A stretch of 64,000 nucleotides of DNA, taken from the NCBI GenBank assembly GCA_016868295.1, contig VGHJ01000006.1, positions 1-64,000 on the forward strand, written 5' to 3'. The notes beneath the pieces are model-generated. The model searched no databases. It was not told the origin of the DNA and saw only the letters and a program-made list of their open reading frames with translations. A program made the position numbers and the translations under genes. Each line of letters opens with the position of its first letter. Positions within the stretch are counted from its first letter, which is position 1. Below are positions 15,904 to 25,231 of this stretch, one piece after another. Source of the stretch: Betaproteobacteria bacterium (GTDB taxonomy: Bacteria; Pseudomonadota; Gammaproteobacteria; Burkholderiales; Rhodocyclaceae).

Positions 15904-16104
15904 TTAAAAAGGCAGACGGCGCTTGGGCGGGGGCGGGGGAGACGCAGGTCTGGCCTTGGCCGGCTTGCGCGGCCGGTCCTTGTCCTCGCCGGCGAAGCGG
16001 ACCTTGCCGTGCAGCACGCAGCCGCGCATGCCGGGATCGCAGGCGGCGCCCTTGACGAGCTGGCAGACGCCGTTCAGGTCGTGGGGGCAACTCCAGGAAC
16101 TCAT
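15904..16104 (-). CDS. Small four-cysteine protein of unknown function
   Basis: The 66-codon gene starts with an ATG that overlaps the tag stop codon by 4 bp (ATGA), so it is almost certainly translated. The N-terminal half has four Cys in CPHDLNGVCQL and CDPGMRGCVLHGKV. The C-terminal half is Lys/Arg/Pro-rich (DRPRKPAKARP, PPPPPKRRLPF). The Cys pattern suggests a metal-binding or redox site, but I do not recognise a named family. Its place as the third gene after a sensor kinase and tag suggests a linked role in DNA-damage or stress response. That is inference only. Confidence 0.72.
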   Translation of the reverse strand: MSSWSCPHDLNGVCQLVKGAACDPGMRGCVLHGKVRFAGEDKDRPRKPAKARPASPPPPPKRRLPF

Positions 16105-16685
16105 TTTCGAATTTTGCCGACTTCGGCGTGGCGAAAGCAATCGATCAGATGGTCGTTCACCATGCCGGTGGCCTGCATGTGGGCGTAGCAGATGGTCGAG
16201 CCGACGAACTTGAAGCCGCGCGCCTTGAGGTCGCGGCTGAGGGCATCGGATTCCGGCGTGCTGGCCGGCACCTGCTTCAGCGATTTCCGGCGGTTCGCGA
16301 TCGGCCGGCCGTCGACGAAACGCCAGACGTAGGCATCGAAGCTGCCGAATTCCTCCTGCACCGCGAGGAAGCGCCGCGCATTGTTGATGGCGGCCTCGAT
16401 TTTCAGGCGGTTGCGCACGATGCCGGCGTCGGCGAGCAGGCGCGCGACCTGGCGCGATCCGAAGCGGGCGACCTTCACCGGGTCGAAGCCGGCGAAGGCC
16501 TTCCGGTAGGCTTCGCGCTTCCTCAGGATCGTGATCCACGACAGGCCGGCTTGGGCGCCTTCGAGGATGAGGAACTCGAACAGCTTCCGGTCGTCGTGCA
16601 CGGGCACGCCCCATTCGGTGTCGTGGTAGGCGACATACAGCGGATCGCTGCCGCACCATCCGCAGCGCCGGCGCGCGGCGCTCAT
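16101..16685 (-). CDS. tag: DNA-3-methyladenine glycosylase I
   Basis: A 194-residue base-excision repair enzyme that removes 3-methyladenine from alkylated DNA. The start (MSAARRRCGWCGSDPLYVAY) overlaps the kinase stop by 4 bp (ATGA). The Tag zinc site is complete in type: Cys and His near the N-terminus (RCGWCGSDPLYVAYHDTEWG) and His/Cys near the C-terminus (VNDHLIDCFRH). The catalytic-pocket segment LEGAQAGLSWITIL and the YVWRFVDGRP segment are present. It is followed, again with an ATGA overlap, by a small Cys-rich gene. The operon with a sensor kinase is atypical for tag, which is usually single. Confidence 0.95.
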   Translation of the reverse strand: MSAARRRCGWCGSDPLYVAYHDTEWGVPVHDDRKLFEFLILEGAQAGLSWITILRKREAYRKAFAGFDPVKVARFGSRQVARLLADAGIVRNRLKIEAAINNARRFLAVQEEFGSFDAYVWRFVDGRPIANRRKSLKQVPASTPESDALSRDLKARGFKFVGSTICYAHMQATGMVNDHLIDCFRHAEVGKIRK

Positions 16686-19600
16686 GGCAGCGTGAAGAAA
16701 AAGGCGGCGCCCTCGCCCGGTGCGCCCTCCGCCCAGATGCGTCCGCCGTGCCGGCGCAGCACGCGGTGCACGATGGCCAGTCCGATGCCGGTGCCCTCGA
16801 AGCGCTTGGCATCGTGCAGGCGCTGGAAGGGCTTGAACAGCTTGCCGGCATAGGTCATCTCGAAGCCGGCGCCGTTGTCGCGCACGCAATACACGGTCTC
16901 GCCGTCGCGGGTCGTGGCGGTGAAGCCGATGCGCGCCTGCTCGCGCTCGGCGGTGAACTTCCAGGCATTGCGCAACAGGTTCTCCAGCAGCGCCTTGGCC
17001 AGCACCGGATCGGCGCGCACGGTGAGGCCCGGATCGATCTTCCAGGCCACTTGGCGCGCGGGCGACTGCTCCTCGAGGGCGGCGCGTATCTCTTCGGCCA
17101 GGGCGCTGAGGTCGACGCGCACGCGCTTCAATTCCTGGCGGCTGACGCGGGCGAGGTCGAGCAGGTTGTCGATCAGTTCGCCCATGTGCTTGCTGGCGGC
17201 GCGGATGCGGGCGAGGTAGTTGAGCCCGTTGGCGTCGATGCGGTGGGCGTATTCCTCCTCGATCAGGTGGCTGAAGCCGTTCAGCGCCCTGAGCGGCGCG
17301 CGCAGGTCGTGCGAGACGGAGTAGCTGAAGGACTCCAGTTCCTGGTTCGAGGCCTCGAGTTCGGTGGTGCGCTCGCGCACGCGGCGCTCGAGGGTTTCGT
17401 TGAGTTCCTTGACTACTTGCTCGGCGTGCTTGCGTTCCGAAATGTCGAGGCCCAGTCCGATGACGTTCGGCTCGCCATCGACGTCGATGCGCACGCCTGA
17501 AATCACATAGGGTATGCACTCGCCGCGCCGGGTAACGATGGTGACCTCGACGCTGGAGGTGCCGGTCGCGAGGGCCTGGAGGGTTGCCTTGCGGATGCGC
17601 TCGCGGTCCTCCTCGGCGTAGAGATCGAGCGTGTGTCCCTTCGAGAACTCCTCCGCTGACGCGCCGATCAAACTCTCCAGATTGCGGTTCCACAGCAGGA
17701 AACGCCCCTGCTTGTCGAACAGGAAGAAGATGCCCGGAATCGACTCTATGAGGTTCTGCCGGAAATCGCGCTCTCCCTGCAGCTTTTGCGCGAAATGCTC
17801 CTGCTCCGTGATGTCGGTATAGGAGGTGACGAAGCCGCCCCCCGGCAGCGGTGTGCCGCGAATGTCGAGCACGGTACCATCCGGGCGAACGCGCTTGAAG
17901 CGGTGCGGTTCGCAGCGGCGTGCCAGCGCCATACGCTGGTGCACCTGCTCCTCGACGTCGCCCGGTCCGTATTCGCCGCGCTCGGCGTTGAAACGGTAGT
18001 AGGCCTCGATCGGTGTCCCGGGACGCATCAGTTCTTCCGGAAAATCCAGCAACTGGCCGTAGCGCGGATTCATCGCCGTCCTGCACAGGTTGGCGTCGGT
18101 GACGCTGATGCCCTGTTCGAGATGGTCCAGCGTCGTTTTAAGAACGGCCGATTGCAGACGAATGGCGTCTTCGCTGCGCACATGCTCGGTGATGTCGGTA
18201 TAGGTGGTGACGAAGCCGCCCTCGGGCAGCGGGGTGCCGACGATTTCGAGCACGGTGCCGTCGGGTCGGGTGCGGCGGATGTGGTGCGGTTCGAAGCGCC
18301 GTGCCCGCTCCATGCGCGCGCGCACGAGCGTGTCGACCTCGCCCGGGCCGTATTCCCCGCGCTCGGCGTTGTAGCGGACGAAGTCCTCGAATTTCGCATT
18401 TTCCCCCGCGAGGCTGGCGGGAAAGCCGAGCAGATCGAGAAAGCGCTGGTTGTGGGCGCGCAGCCTGAGGTCGGCATCGACCACGCTGATGCCCTGCGAG
18501 ATGTTGTCCAGTGTGGCCCTGAGCACGCTCGCCTGGCCGGCGAGCTGTTCCTGCGCCTTGCGGGTCTCGGTGATGTCCTGGCCGATGCCGTGGTAGCCGA
18601 CGAAGGCGCCCTGCGCGTCGAAGCGCGGCTCGCCCCTGATGCGTATCCGGTGGCGGACGTCCTGCGCATCGGACACGCCGTATTCGATCTCGAAGGGCTG
18701 GTGCGCCTCGACGATGCGGCGGTGCTCCTGCCATTCGCTTTCGCTGCAGCCCGCGGGAAAGGCCTCCCAGCGCGTCTTGCCCAGGGCCTTGTCGAGCCGC
18801 AGGCCGCCAACGTCGTGTGCCTTGCCCTCGATGTGGGTGAAGCGGTATTCGGCATCCTGCTCCCAGTACCAGTCGGAGGAGAGGTCGGAGACGGCCTGCA
18901 GGCGCGCCTGGTTCTGCCGCAGGTCCTCGCTCATGCTTTCGGCCAGCCGATGGGCACGCTCGCGCGAGCGCGCCTGCGCGAGGTAGAGCAGGGCCAGCAG
19001 CAGGCTGATGATCGCGCCGCCGGAAAACACCAGCCATGCCGCATGGCGGCCCGGCTGCGCCTCGAGCCAGGCGGGGTGCGCGCTGTAGATGATCTCCCAG
19101 TTGCGGCCGCCGAACTCGTAGGCAGTCTTGCGCGTCAGCAGCGGCGCCGAATCGGACAGGGTGCCGCTGTCGAAGACCGCCATGCGACGAGTGACGCCGT
19201 TGGGCTGGGCGAGGCCAGTGTCCTCGACGTCGATGCGCACGCCTTCGCTGCCGAGCTTGTTGAAGAATTCGCCCAGGCTTTCGTGGGCGTCGATGGTGAG
19301 CACGACGAAGCCGTCGAGGGCCGCGCGCCGCTGTGCCGCCGTGGCGGTGGGCGCCTGCGGCCGGTAGACCGGAGCGCGCATGACGATTCTCGGCGTGCCG
19401 CCCGGGTTCTGCACGATCTGCATGGGCTCGGAGACCTGGAACTGGCCCGTGTCCTGCGCCATGCGGATGGCGGCGGCATTGCCCGGCTGCGTGCCGGCGT
19501 CAAAGCCGAATGCGGCCATGTTGACGTTCATCGGCTCGATATGGTCGATCACCACATAGTCCGGCCGGTCACCTTCCGGCCGGATGGCGAAAGCGGGATA

Positions 19601-20011
19601 GCCGTGCGGATCCAGGCTGCGGTCGTTGCGCACGCGCTCGACGAAGGCGGCCTTTTCGGCGTGACGGACGTAGCGCTGGTAGGACAGGGCCTGCAGGCCG
19701 GGCAGGCGCTGCTTCAGGTTGAGGTTCTTCGCGTAGCGGTGGAACTCCTCGCGATCCACATGCCCGGAGCCGATGTACAGGCCCTGCATGCCGAGGATCA
19801 GGTTGCTAAAGTCGTCGAGGCGCTTGCCGAACTGGACGAAAGCGATCTCGGCCTGGGTGTCGAAGCGGGTCTGCGTCTCGCGTGCCTGCAGGTTGGACGT
19901 CACCCGGGCGATGAGGAAGGCGATGAGGATCCCGCCCGCCAGGACGAGCCCGGCGACCGCGCGCGGAGACAGGCCGCCCTGGTTGTGGTCCTGCGCCGGA
20001 AGAGCCATCAT
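16682..20011 (-). CDS. CHASE-PAS-PAS-PAS-PAS sensor histidine kinase
   Basis: An 1109-residue membrane sensor kinase. TM1 is at about 18-36, a periplasmic CHASE domain at about 45-310, and TM2 at about 325-345. Then come four PAS units: about 370-490, 496-615, 622-738 and 750-862. A short coiled coil (VKELNETLERRVRERTTELE) precedes the HisKA domain with His901 in SVSHDLRAPLRALNGFSHL. The HATPase has N1016 (ENLLRNAWKF), DNGAGF 1045-1050 and GTGIGLAI 1073-1080. PAS units 2 and 3 are tandem copies sharing FNAERGEYGPG-like and RPDGTVL segments. All phosphotransfer motifs are intact. No response regulator is adjacent, so the partner is unknown. The downstream genes are tag and a small Cys gene. 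Confidence 0.93.
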   Translation of the reverse strand: MMALPAQDHNQGGLSPRAVAGLVLAGGILIAFLIARVTSNLQARETQTRFDTQAEIAFVQFGKRLDDFSNLILGMQGLYIGSGHVDREEFHRYAKNLNLKQRLPGLQALSYQRYVRHAEKAAFVERVRNDRSLDPHGYPAFAIRPEGDRPDYVVIDHIEPMNVNMAAFGFDAGTQPGNAAAIRMAQDTGQFQVSEPMQIVQNPGGTPRIVMRAPVYRPQAPTATAAQRRAALDGFVVLTIDAHESLGEFFNKLGSEGVRIDVEDTGLAQPNGVTRRMAVFDSGTLSDSAPLLTRKTAYEFGGRNWEIIYSAHPAWLEAQPGRHAAWLVFSGGAIISLLLALLYLAQARSRERAHRLAESMSEDLRQNQARLQAVSDLSSDWYWEQDAEYRFTHIEGKAHDVGGLRLDKALGKTRWEAFPAGCSESEWQEHRRIVEAHQPFEIEYGVSDAQDVRHRIRIRGEPRFDAQGAFVGYHGIGQDITETRKAQEQLAGQASVLRATLDNISQGISVVDADLRLRAHNQRFLDLLGFPASLAGENAKFEDFVRYNAERGEYGPGEVDTLVRARMERARRFEPHHIRRTRPDGTVLEIVGTPLPEGGFVTTYTDITEHVRSEDAIRLQSAVLKTTLDHLEQGISVTDANLCRTAMNPRYGQLLDFPEELMRPGTPIEAYYRFNAERGEYGPGDVEEQVHQRMALARRCEPHRFKRVRPDGTVLDIRGTPLPGGGFVTSYTDITEQEHFAQKLQGERDFRQNLIESIPGIFFLFDKQGRFLLWNRNLESLIGASAEEFSKGHTLDLYAEEDRERIRKATLQALATGTSSVEVTIVTRRGECIPYVISGVRIDVDGEPNVIGLGLDISERKHAEQVVKELNETLERRVRERTTELEASNQELESFSYSVSHDLRAPLRALNGFSHLIEEEYAHRIDANGLNYLARIRAASKHMGELIDNLLDLARVSRQELKRVRVDLSALAEEIRAALEEQSPARQVAWKIDPGLTVRADPVLAKALLENLLRNAWKFTAEREQARIGFTATTRDGETVYCVRDNGAGFEMTYAGKLFKPFQRLHDAKRFEGTGIGLAIVHRVLRRHGGRIWAEGAPGEGAAFFFTLP

Positions 20012-20067
20012 GATCGCAGCTTATAATCTGCAGACGGTCGAAGCAATAACGGGTTAACGACGTTCCG

Positions 20068-20631
20068 ATGCACAACTTGAGCCATGCGGCCGCCCAGCCG
20101 CCCTCGCCATGGGTGCTGCGTTTCGCCGCGCTGATCCGCGCCGGCGGCGAGGTGCTCGACCTGGCCTGCGGCGAGGGGCGCCACGCGCGGGCGCTCGCCG
20201 GCCTCGGCTTGCGGGTCGAGGCCGTCGACCGCGACATTGGGGCGCTCGCCGCCCTGGCCGACACGGCCAGCATCGACGTGCGGCAAGCCGACCTCGAGGG
20301 CGGGGCCTGGCCGTATGCCGGGCGCGGCTTTGACGGCATTGTCGTGACGAACTACCTGCACCGCCCCCTGTTCCCACTGCTCGTCGACGCGCTGCGCGAG
20401 GGCGGCGTGCTGATCTACGAGACCTTCATGCTCGGCAACGAGCGCTTCGGCCGGCCGTCGAACCCGGATTTCCTGCTCAGACCGAATGAACTGCTGGATC
20501 CCTTTGACGCGTTGGCGGTGGTCGCCTTCGAGCAGGGCGAGGTACTGCTGCCGAAACCGGCCGTGGTGCAGCGCCTCTGCGCCGTCAGGATCGCCGCCGG
20601 GATGAGCCCGCGTCTGCCAGAATCCGTTTAG
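20068..20631 (+). CDS. Class I SAM-dependent methyltransferase
   Basis: A 187-residue Rossmann methyltransferase. Motif I is VLDLACGEGRHARALA (about 29-44), the acidic loop is VEAVDRD, motif II/III is QADLEGGAWPYAGRGFDGIV, and motif IV is VTNYLHRPLFPLL. The C-terminal part YETFMLGNERFGRPSNPDFL resembles TehB-like proteins found next to selU or in tellurite/selenite contexts. The substrate is unknown. It is divergent from the sensor kinase (56 bp) and overlaps the convergent selU 3' end by 47 bp. A role in selenium or tellurium methylation would fit the neighbours but is inference. Confidence 0.85.
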   Translation: MHNLSHAAAQPPSPWVLRFAALIRAGGEVLDLACGEGRHARALAGLGLRVEAVDRDIGALAALADTASIDVRQADLEGGAWPYAGRGFDGIVVTNYLHRPLFPLLVDALREGGVLIYETFMLGNERFGRPSNPDFLLRPNELLDPFDALAVVAFEQGEVLLPKPAVVQRLCAVRIAAGMSPRLPESV

Positions 20632-21655
20632 CCAGTTCAGTCAGCCCGGCTGGCGAGAGATCGTCGGTGGCGAAGCGCGGCGCCTCGGCGAAGTGCGCGT
20701 AGTTCTTCCCCTGCGAGCGGCGGTAGAGCGGGTCGTAGTGCTTCTCCAGCAGTTCCGCCACCAGCGCCGGCCAGTCGCGCGCGTCGATGAGGGCGTTCCA
20801 GCGCGCCAGCGTCTCGGCGCTCTGCAGCTCGCGCAGGCAGGCGAGCTTCGCCTTGAGCGCGGCCGGGTCGGCGAGGAAGTAGTCGTAGTCGCCGATGAGG
20901 AAGGCGACGCGCGCCGCGTCGGTCGCCTCGATGCGCAGGCAGGAGCCGGCGCGCATGGTCTCGAGCAGGGCGTCGGGCACCTGCAGCCGGCCGATCTTGC
21001 GGCTTTCCGCCTCGACATACACCGGCTCGGCAAAAGTCAGTCCCTGCAGCACGGCGAGCAGGCGGCTTTCGAACATTTTCTGTGACGGTTGGGGCTCGCC
21101 GGGCAGGCCGCCCAGCACCGAGCCCTTGTGCGCGGCGAGCGCCTCGAGGTCGAGCGCCTGCGCGCCCTGGGCGGCAAGCGCCTCGAGCAGGCGGCTCTTG
21201 CCGCTGCCGGTGGCGCCGGTGACGACGCGGTAGGAAAAGCGCCGCGGCAGTTCGGCGAGCTGCTCGACGACGTGGCGGCGGTACGATTTGTAGCCGCCTT
21301 CCAGCGCGCAGGACTGCCAGCCGATCTGGCGCAGCACGTGCGTCAGGGCGCCGCTCCTCTTGCCGCCGCGCCAGCAGTAGATGAGGGGCTTCCACTCGCG
21401 CGGCCGGTCGAGGAAGCGCGTCTCGATGTGCCCGGCGATGTGGCGTGCGACCAGCGCCGCCCCGAGCTTCTTGGCGGCGAAGGGGGACTCCTGCTTGTAG
21501 ATCGTGCCGACGCGGGCGCGCTCCTCGTTGGAGAGCACCGGGCAATTGACCGCGCCCGGCATGTGGTCTTCGGCGTACTCGGCAGGCGAGCGCACGTCGA
21601 TGATCTCGTCAAACTCGCCGGCCTGTGTTACGTTCGCGACACCCTGTGTTTTCAT
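20585..21655 (-). CDS. selU: tRNA 2-selenouridine synthase
   Basis: This enzyme replaces sulfur with selenium in 2-thiouridine at the tRNA wobble position, using selenophosphate and a geranylated intermediate. At 356 residues it has the expected N-terminal rhodanese domain (IIDVRSPAEYAEDHMPGAVN; catalytic Cys in LIYCWRGGKRSGA) and a P-loop domain (VTGATGSGKSRLLEALA). GYKSYRRHV links them. The start is taken at 21655; in-frame ATGs at 21664 and 21670 are also possible and would overlap the selD start. It contains the recurrent word (Gly-Leu-Thr-Phe, near QGLTFAEPVYVEAESRKIG). Divergent selD supplies its selenium donor, so the pair forms a complete selenouridine module. Confidence 0.93.
   Translation of the reverse strand: MKTQGVANVTQAGEFDEIIDVRSPAEYAEDHMPGAVNCPVLSNEERARVGTIYKQESPFAAKKLGAALVARHIAGHIETRFLDRPREWKPLIYCWRGGKRSGALTHVLRQIGWQSCALEGGYKSYRRHVVEQLAELPRRFSYRVVTGATGSGKSRLLEALAAQGAQALDLEALAAHKGSVLGGLPGEPQPSQKMFESRLLAVLQGLTFAEPVYVEAESRKIGRLQVPDALLETMRAGSCLRIEATDAARVAFLIGDYDYFLADPAALKAKLACLRELQSAETLARWNALIDARDWPALVAELLEKHYDPLYRRSQGKNYAHFAEAPRFATDDLSPAGLTELAKRILADAGSSRRRS
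21032..21042 (-). repeat. Recurrent word GACTGACTTTT, site 5
   Basis: Exact on the minus strand, extended to GGGACTGACTTTTGC, identical over 15 bases to site 4. It lies within selU and is read there as Gly-Leu-Thr-Phe-Ala. Confidence 0.75.
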
Positions 21656-21662
21656 CGTTTTC

Positions 21663-22700
21663 ATGGACATCAAACTCACCCAATTCTCCCACGGCGGCGG
21701 CTGCGGCTGCAAAATCGCCCCGGCCGTGCTCACCGAACTGCTCGCCGACACGCCGCTGCGCGTCATGCCAAGGGAGCTTATCGTCGGCACCGAGACCAGC
21801 GACGACGCGGCGGTGTACAAGCTCAACGACAGCCAGGCCATCGTCGCCACGACGGACTTCTTCACGCCCATCGTCGACGACCCCCACGACTTCGGCCGCA
21901 TCGCCGCCACCAACGCCATTTCCGACATCTACGCCATGGGCGGGCGGCCGATCATGGCGCTGGCGGTGGTCGGCATGCCGCTCGACAAGCTGCCGCTGGA
22001 AGTGATCCGCAAGATCCTCGCCGGCGGCGAGTCGGTCTGCGCCGAGGCCGGCATTCCCATCGCCGGCGGGCATTCCATCGACGTTCTCGAGCCGATCTAC
22101 GGCCTGGTGGCGCTGGGCCTGGTGCATCCCGCCCGCGTCAAACGCAACAGCGGCGCGCAGGCGGGCGACGCGCTGATCCTCGGCAAGCCGCTCGGCATCG
22201 GCATCCTCTCCGCCGCGCTGAAGAAGGGCCTGCTCGCCCCGGCCGGCTACGCTACCATGCTGCGCCACACGACGAAGCTCAACACGCCGGGCACGCGCCT
22301 CGCCGAGATGGACGGCGTGCATGCCATCACCGACGTCACCGGCTTCGGTCTCGCCGGACACCTGCTGGAAATCTGCCGCGGCTCGAAGCTCGCGTCCACG
22401 CTGCGCTTCGCCGACCTGCCGCTGATTCCCGAGGCGGTCGGCTTCGTGCAGGAGGGGATTTCCACCGGCGCGTCGACGCGCAACTGGAACGGCTACGGCG
22501 CGGACGTGTCGCTGCCGGCGGGTGCGCCCGAGTGGCAGCAGAAGCTGCTCACCGATCCGCAGACCAGCGGCGGCCTGCTCGTCGCCTGCGCACCGGAGGC
22601 CGCCGGCGGGGTGCTCGCCGAACTCCGGAGCGCCGGCTTCGCCGAGGCGGCGCAGATCGGCTCGTTCGCCGCCGGCGCGCCGCGCCTGACGGTCACTTGA
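21663..22700 (+). CDS. selD: Selenide, water dikinase (selenophosphate synthetase)
   Basis: It makes selenophosphate from selenide and ATP, the donor for selenouridine and selenocysteine. The start is the ATG at 21663 (MDIKLTQFSHGGGCGCKIAP), not the upstream extension. The 345 residues carry the glycine-rich loop with Cys at the position that is Sec in some homologues (GGGCGCK), so this is a Cys-type enzyme. TDFFTPIVDDPHDFGRIAA and the AIR-synthase-like C-domain (GFGLAGHLLEICRG, TDPQTSGGLLVAC) follow. The start is within 8 bp of, or overlaps, the divergent selU start. The 3' end overlaps tesA by 8 bp. No selA or selB is in the window. Confidence 0.96.
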   Translation: MDIKLTQFSHGGGCGCKIAPAVLTELLADTPLRVMPRELIVGTETSDDAAVYKLNDSQAIVATTDFFTPIVDDPHDFGRIAATNAISDIYAMGGRPIMALAVVGMPLDKLPLEVIRKILAGGESVCAEAGIPIAGGHSIDVLEPIYGLVALGLVHPARVKRNSGAQAGDALILGKPLGIGILSAALKKGLLAPAGYATMLRHTTKLNTPGTRLAEMDGVHAITDVTGFGLAGHLLEICRGSKLASTLRFADLPLIPEAVGFVQEGISTGASTRNWNGYGADVSLPAGAPEWQQKLLTDPQTSGGLLVACAPEAAGGVLAELRSAGFAEAAQIGSFAAGAPRLTVT

Positions 22701-23284
22701 GCAGCGGCCGCAGCGCCTTCCAGACGTTGTCGAGAATGAGCGGTTGCGCCGCCGCGGTCGGATGGATGTTGTCGGGCTGGAAAAGCTCGCGCTTCTCCGC
22801 CACGCCCTCGAGCAGGAAAGGCACCAGCGCCGCCTTGTGTCTGCGCGCCAGGTCGGCATAGCTCCGCTCGAAGGCGAACGTATAGTCGGCGCCGTAATTC
22901 GGCGGCAGTTTCATGCCGGCCAGCACGACGCGCGCCTTGTGCGCGCGGGCGGCTTCGATCATGGCACCGAGGTTGTCCCGCATCTGGATGACGGACAGGC
23001 CGCGCAGGCCGTCGTTGCCGCCCAGCGCGATGACGACGACGGCGGGTTTCGAGCGGTCGAGCTCGGCGCCGAGGCGGCTGCGCCCGCCGGCCGTGGTGTC
23101 GCCGCTGATGCTGGCGTTGACGACGCTATAATCCAGCCGCTGCTCGCGCAGGCGCCTTTCCAGCAGCGCCGGCCAGGACTGTCCCTGGCCGAGGCCGTAG
23201 CCGGCCGAGATGCTGTCGCCGACGACGAGAATGGTGCCAGCCGCCTGCGCGGCGAACGACAAGAGCAGAAAGAGTCCCGCAGAG

Positions 23285-23298
<14 letters not shown>
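22693..23298 (-). CDS. tesA: SGNH/GDSL esterase, TesA-like (arylesterase/lysophospholipase L1)
   Basis: A 201-residue secreted or periplasmic hydrolase. The signal peptide is MLKFISAGLFLLLSFAAQAA. Block I is VVGDSISAGYGL with the nucleophilic Ser, followed by the oxyanion Gly (NASISGDTTAGG) and Asn (IALGGNDGLRG). The catalytic Asp/His pair is in PDNIHPTAAAQ. The length matches E. coli TesA, which cleaves acyl-CoA thioesters, aryl esters and lysophospholipids. The start at 23298 lies within or next to the start of divergent ybbA, the same gene pair as in E. coli. Confidence 0.93.
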
Positions 23299-23948
<650 letters not shown>

Positions 23949-23974
<26 letters not shown>

Positions 23975-25226
23975 TGAGCCGCGCGCAGGCGACGCCGCTG
24001 CGCACCGCCGCTTCCAATGTCGCCGGGTAGTCCGAGGCGACGTAGTCCCCCGCGATGAGAAAGTTGGCCAGCGGCGTCTCGCAGGCCGGGCGTGCCACGC
24101 CGGGTCGGCAGGCGAAGGTGGCGCGCTTCTCGACGATGACCTGCGACCATTCGGGCGGCGGCAGGGCACCCGCCGCCTCGGCGACCTCGGCATGGATGCG
24201 GGCAATGAGTTCCTCGCACGGCAGGTCCAGCTGCGGGCCGCGCGCGCTCGACACCGCGGCGACGATGCGCTCGCCGCGCGGAAAGAGGAAATGCGCCGTG
24301 CCGCCGACGCCGACCATGGCCGCGGGCAGCCGAACCGCCTGCGGGTAGGCCAGGTAGGCCGTGAGGATCGGCTCGTACTCGAGCTGCGCCACGGTTTCGA
24401 GCGTGGGGGCGACGCGCGGCAGGTTCCGCGCCAGCGCGGCGAGGCGGTAGGGGGCGACGGCGGCGATCACGTGAGAGTAGCTGCGGCCGGCCGGGTCGCC
24501 CTCGAGGCGGAAGCCGTAGGGGTCCCAGGCGACGGACACGATGGCTGTGCCGCGCAGCACCTCGCCGCCGTGCGCGAGGACGAAGCGTTCCGCCGGCTCG
24601 GGGAAGAGAGCGGAGAAATCCGCGCGCGCGATGAGCAGGTCGCTCGCCTCGCGGCGCGCGGCAAGGCTGTCGCGCAGGACGTTGAGGAAGACCTGGGCCG
24701 AGGCTTCGTCAAGCGGCGTGTTGAGCGCCGAGATGCAGAGCGGCGCCCACAGGTAGCGCACCGCGGCGGCGTGCTGGTCGTGCCGGTGCATGAGCGCGGT
24801 GAAGGGGATGTCGGCGTCGAGACGGAAGCCGGCACGCTTCATGTGCCGCATGAAGCGCACCGCGCCGAGGCGGGCGGCGAGGGGCAGGCCCTGCGCGGTG
24901 AGCAGCGCCACGGCCAGGTGCAGCGGCGCCGGCAGGGGCGGCGCCGCGAGACGCATGCGGCCCGGGAAGGCCAGCGTGAGCGGCAGCCGTTCGAGCAGCG
25001 TCTCCGGGTCGGCGCCGACGAGGCGCATCAGGCGCAAGAGTTCGGTGTAGGCGCCGACCAGGATGTGCTGTCCGTTGTCGAGCGGATGGCCGTGCAGTTC
25101 GGTGCGGCGCGCCCGTCCGCCCAGCGTGCGCGAGGCCTCGAAGAGCGAGACGCGCACGCCGCGCGCGGCGAGCTCCGCGGCGGCCGCCATGCCCGCATAG
25201 CCTGCGCCGACGATGGCTACGTGCAC
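23949..25226 (-). CDS. hpnE: Hydroxysqualene dehydroxylase
   Basis: A FAD-dependent amine-oxidase-fold enzyme that reduces hydroxysqualene to squalene, the third step of the HpnCDE route. The start is taken as GTG 25226 (VHVAIVGAGYAGMAAAAELA), 5 bp after hpnD. The ADP-binding GxGxxG is at the N-terminus, followed by the flavin arginine segment ASRTLGGRARRTELHGHPLD and NGQHILVGAY. The C-terminal FAD-site stretch is NFLIAGDYVASDYPATLEAA. The 425 residues match the family length. It is the last gene of the hpnCDE operon and convergent with ybbA. Confidence 0.93.
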
Positions 25227-25231
25227 GGCGG

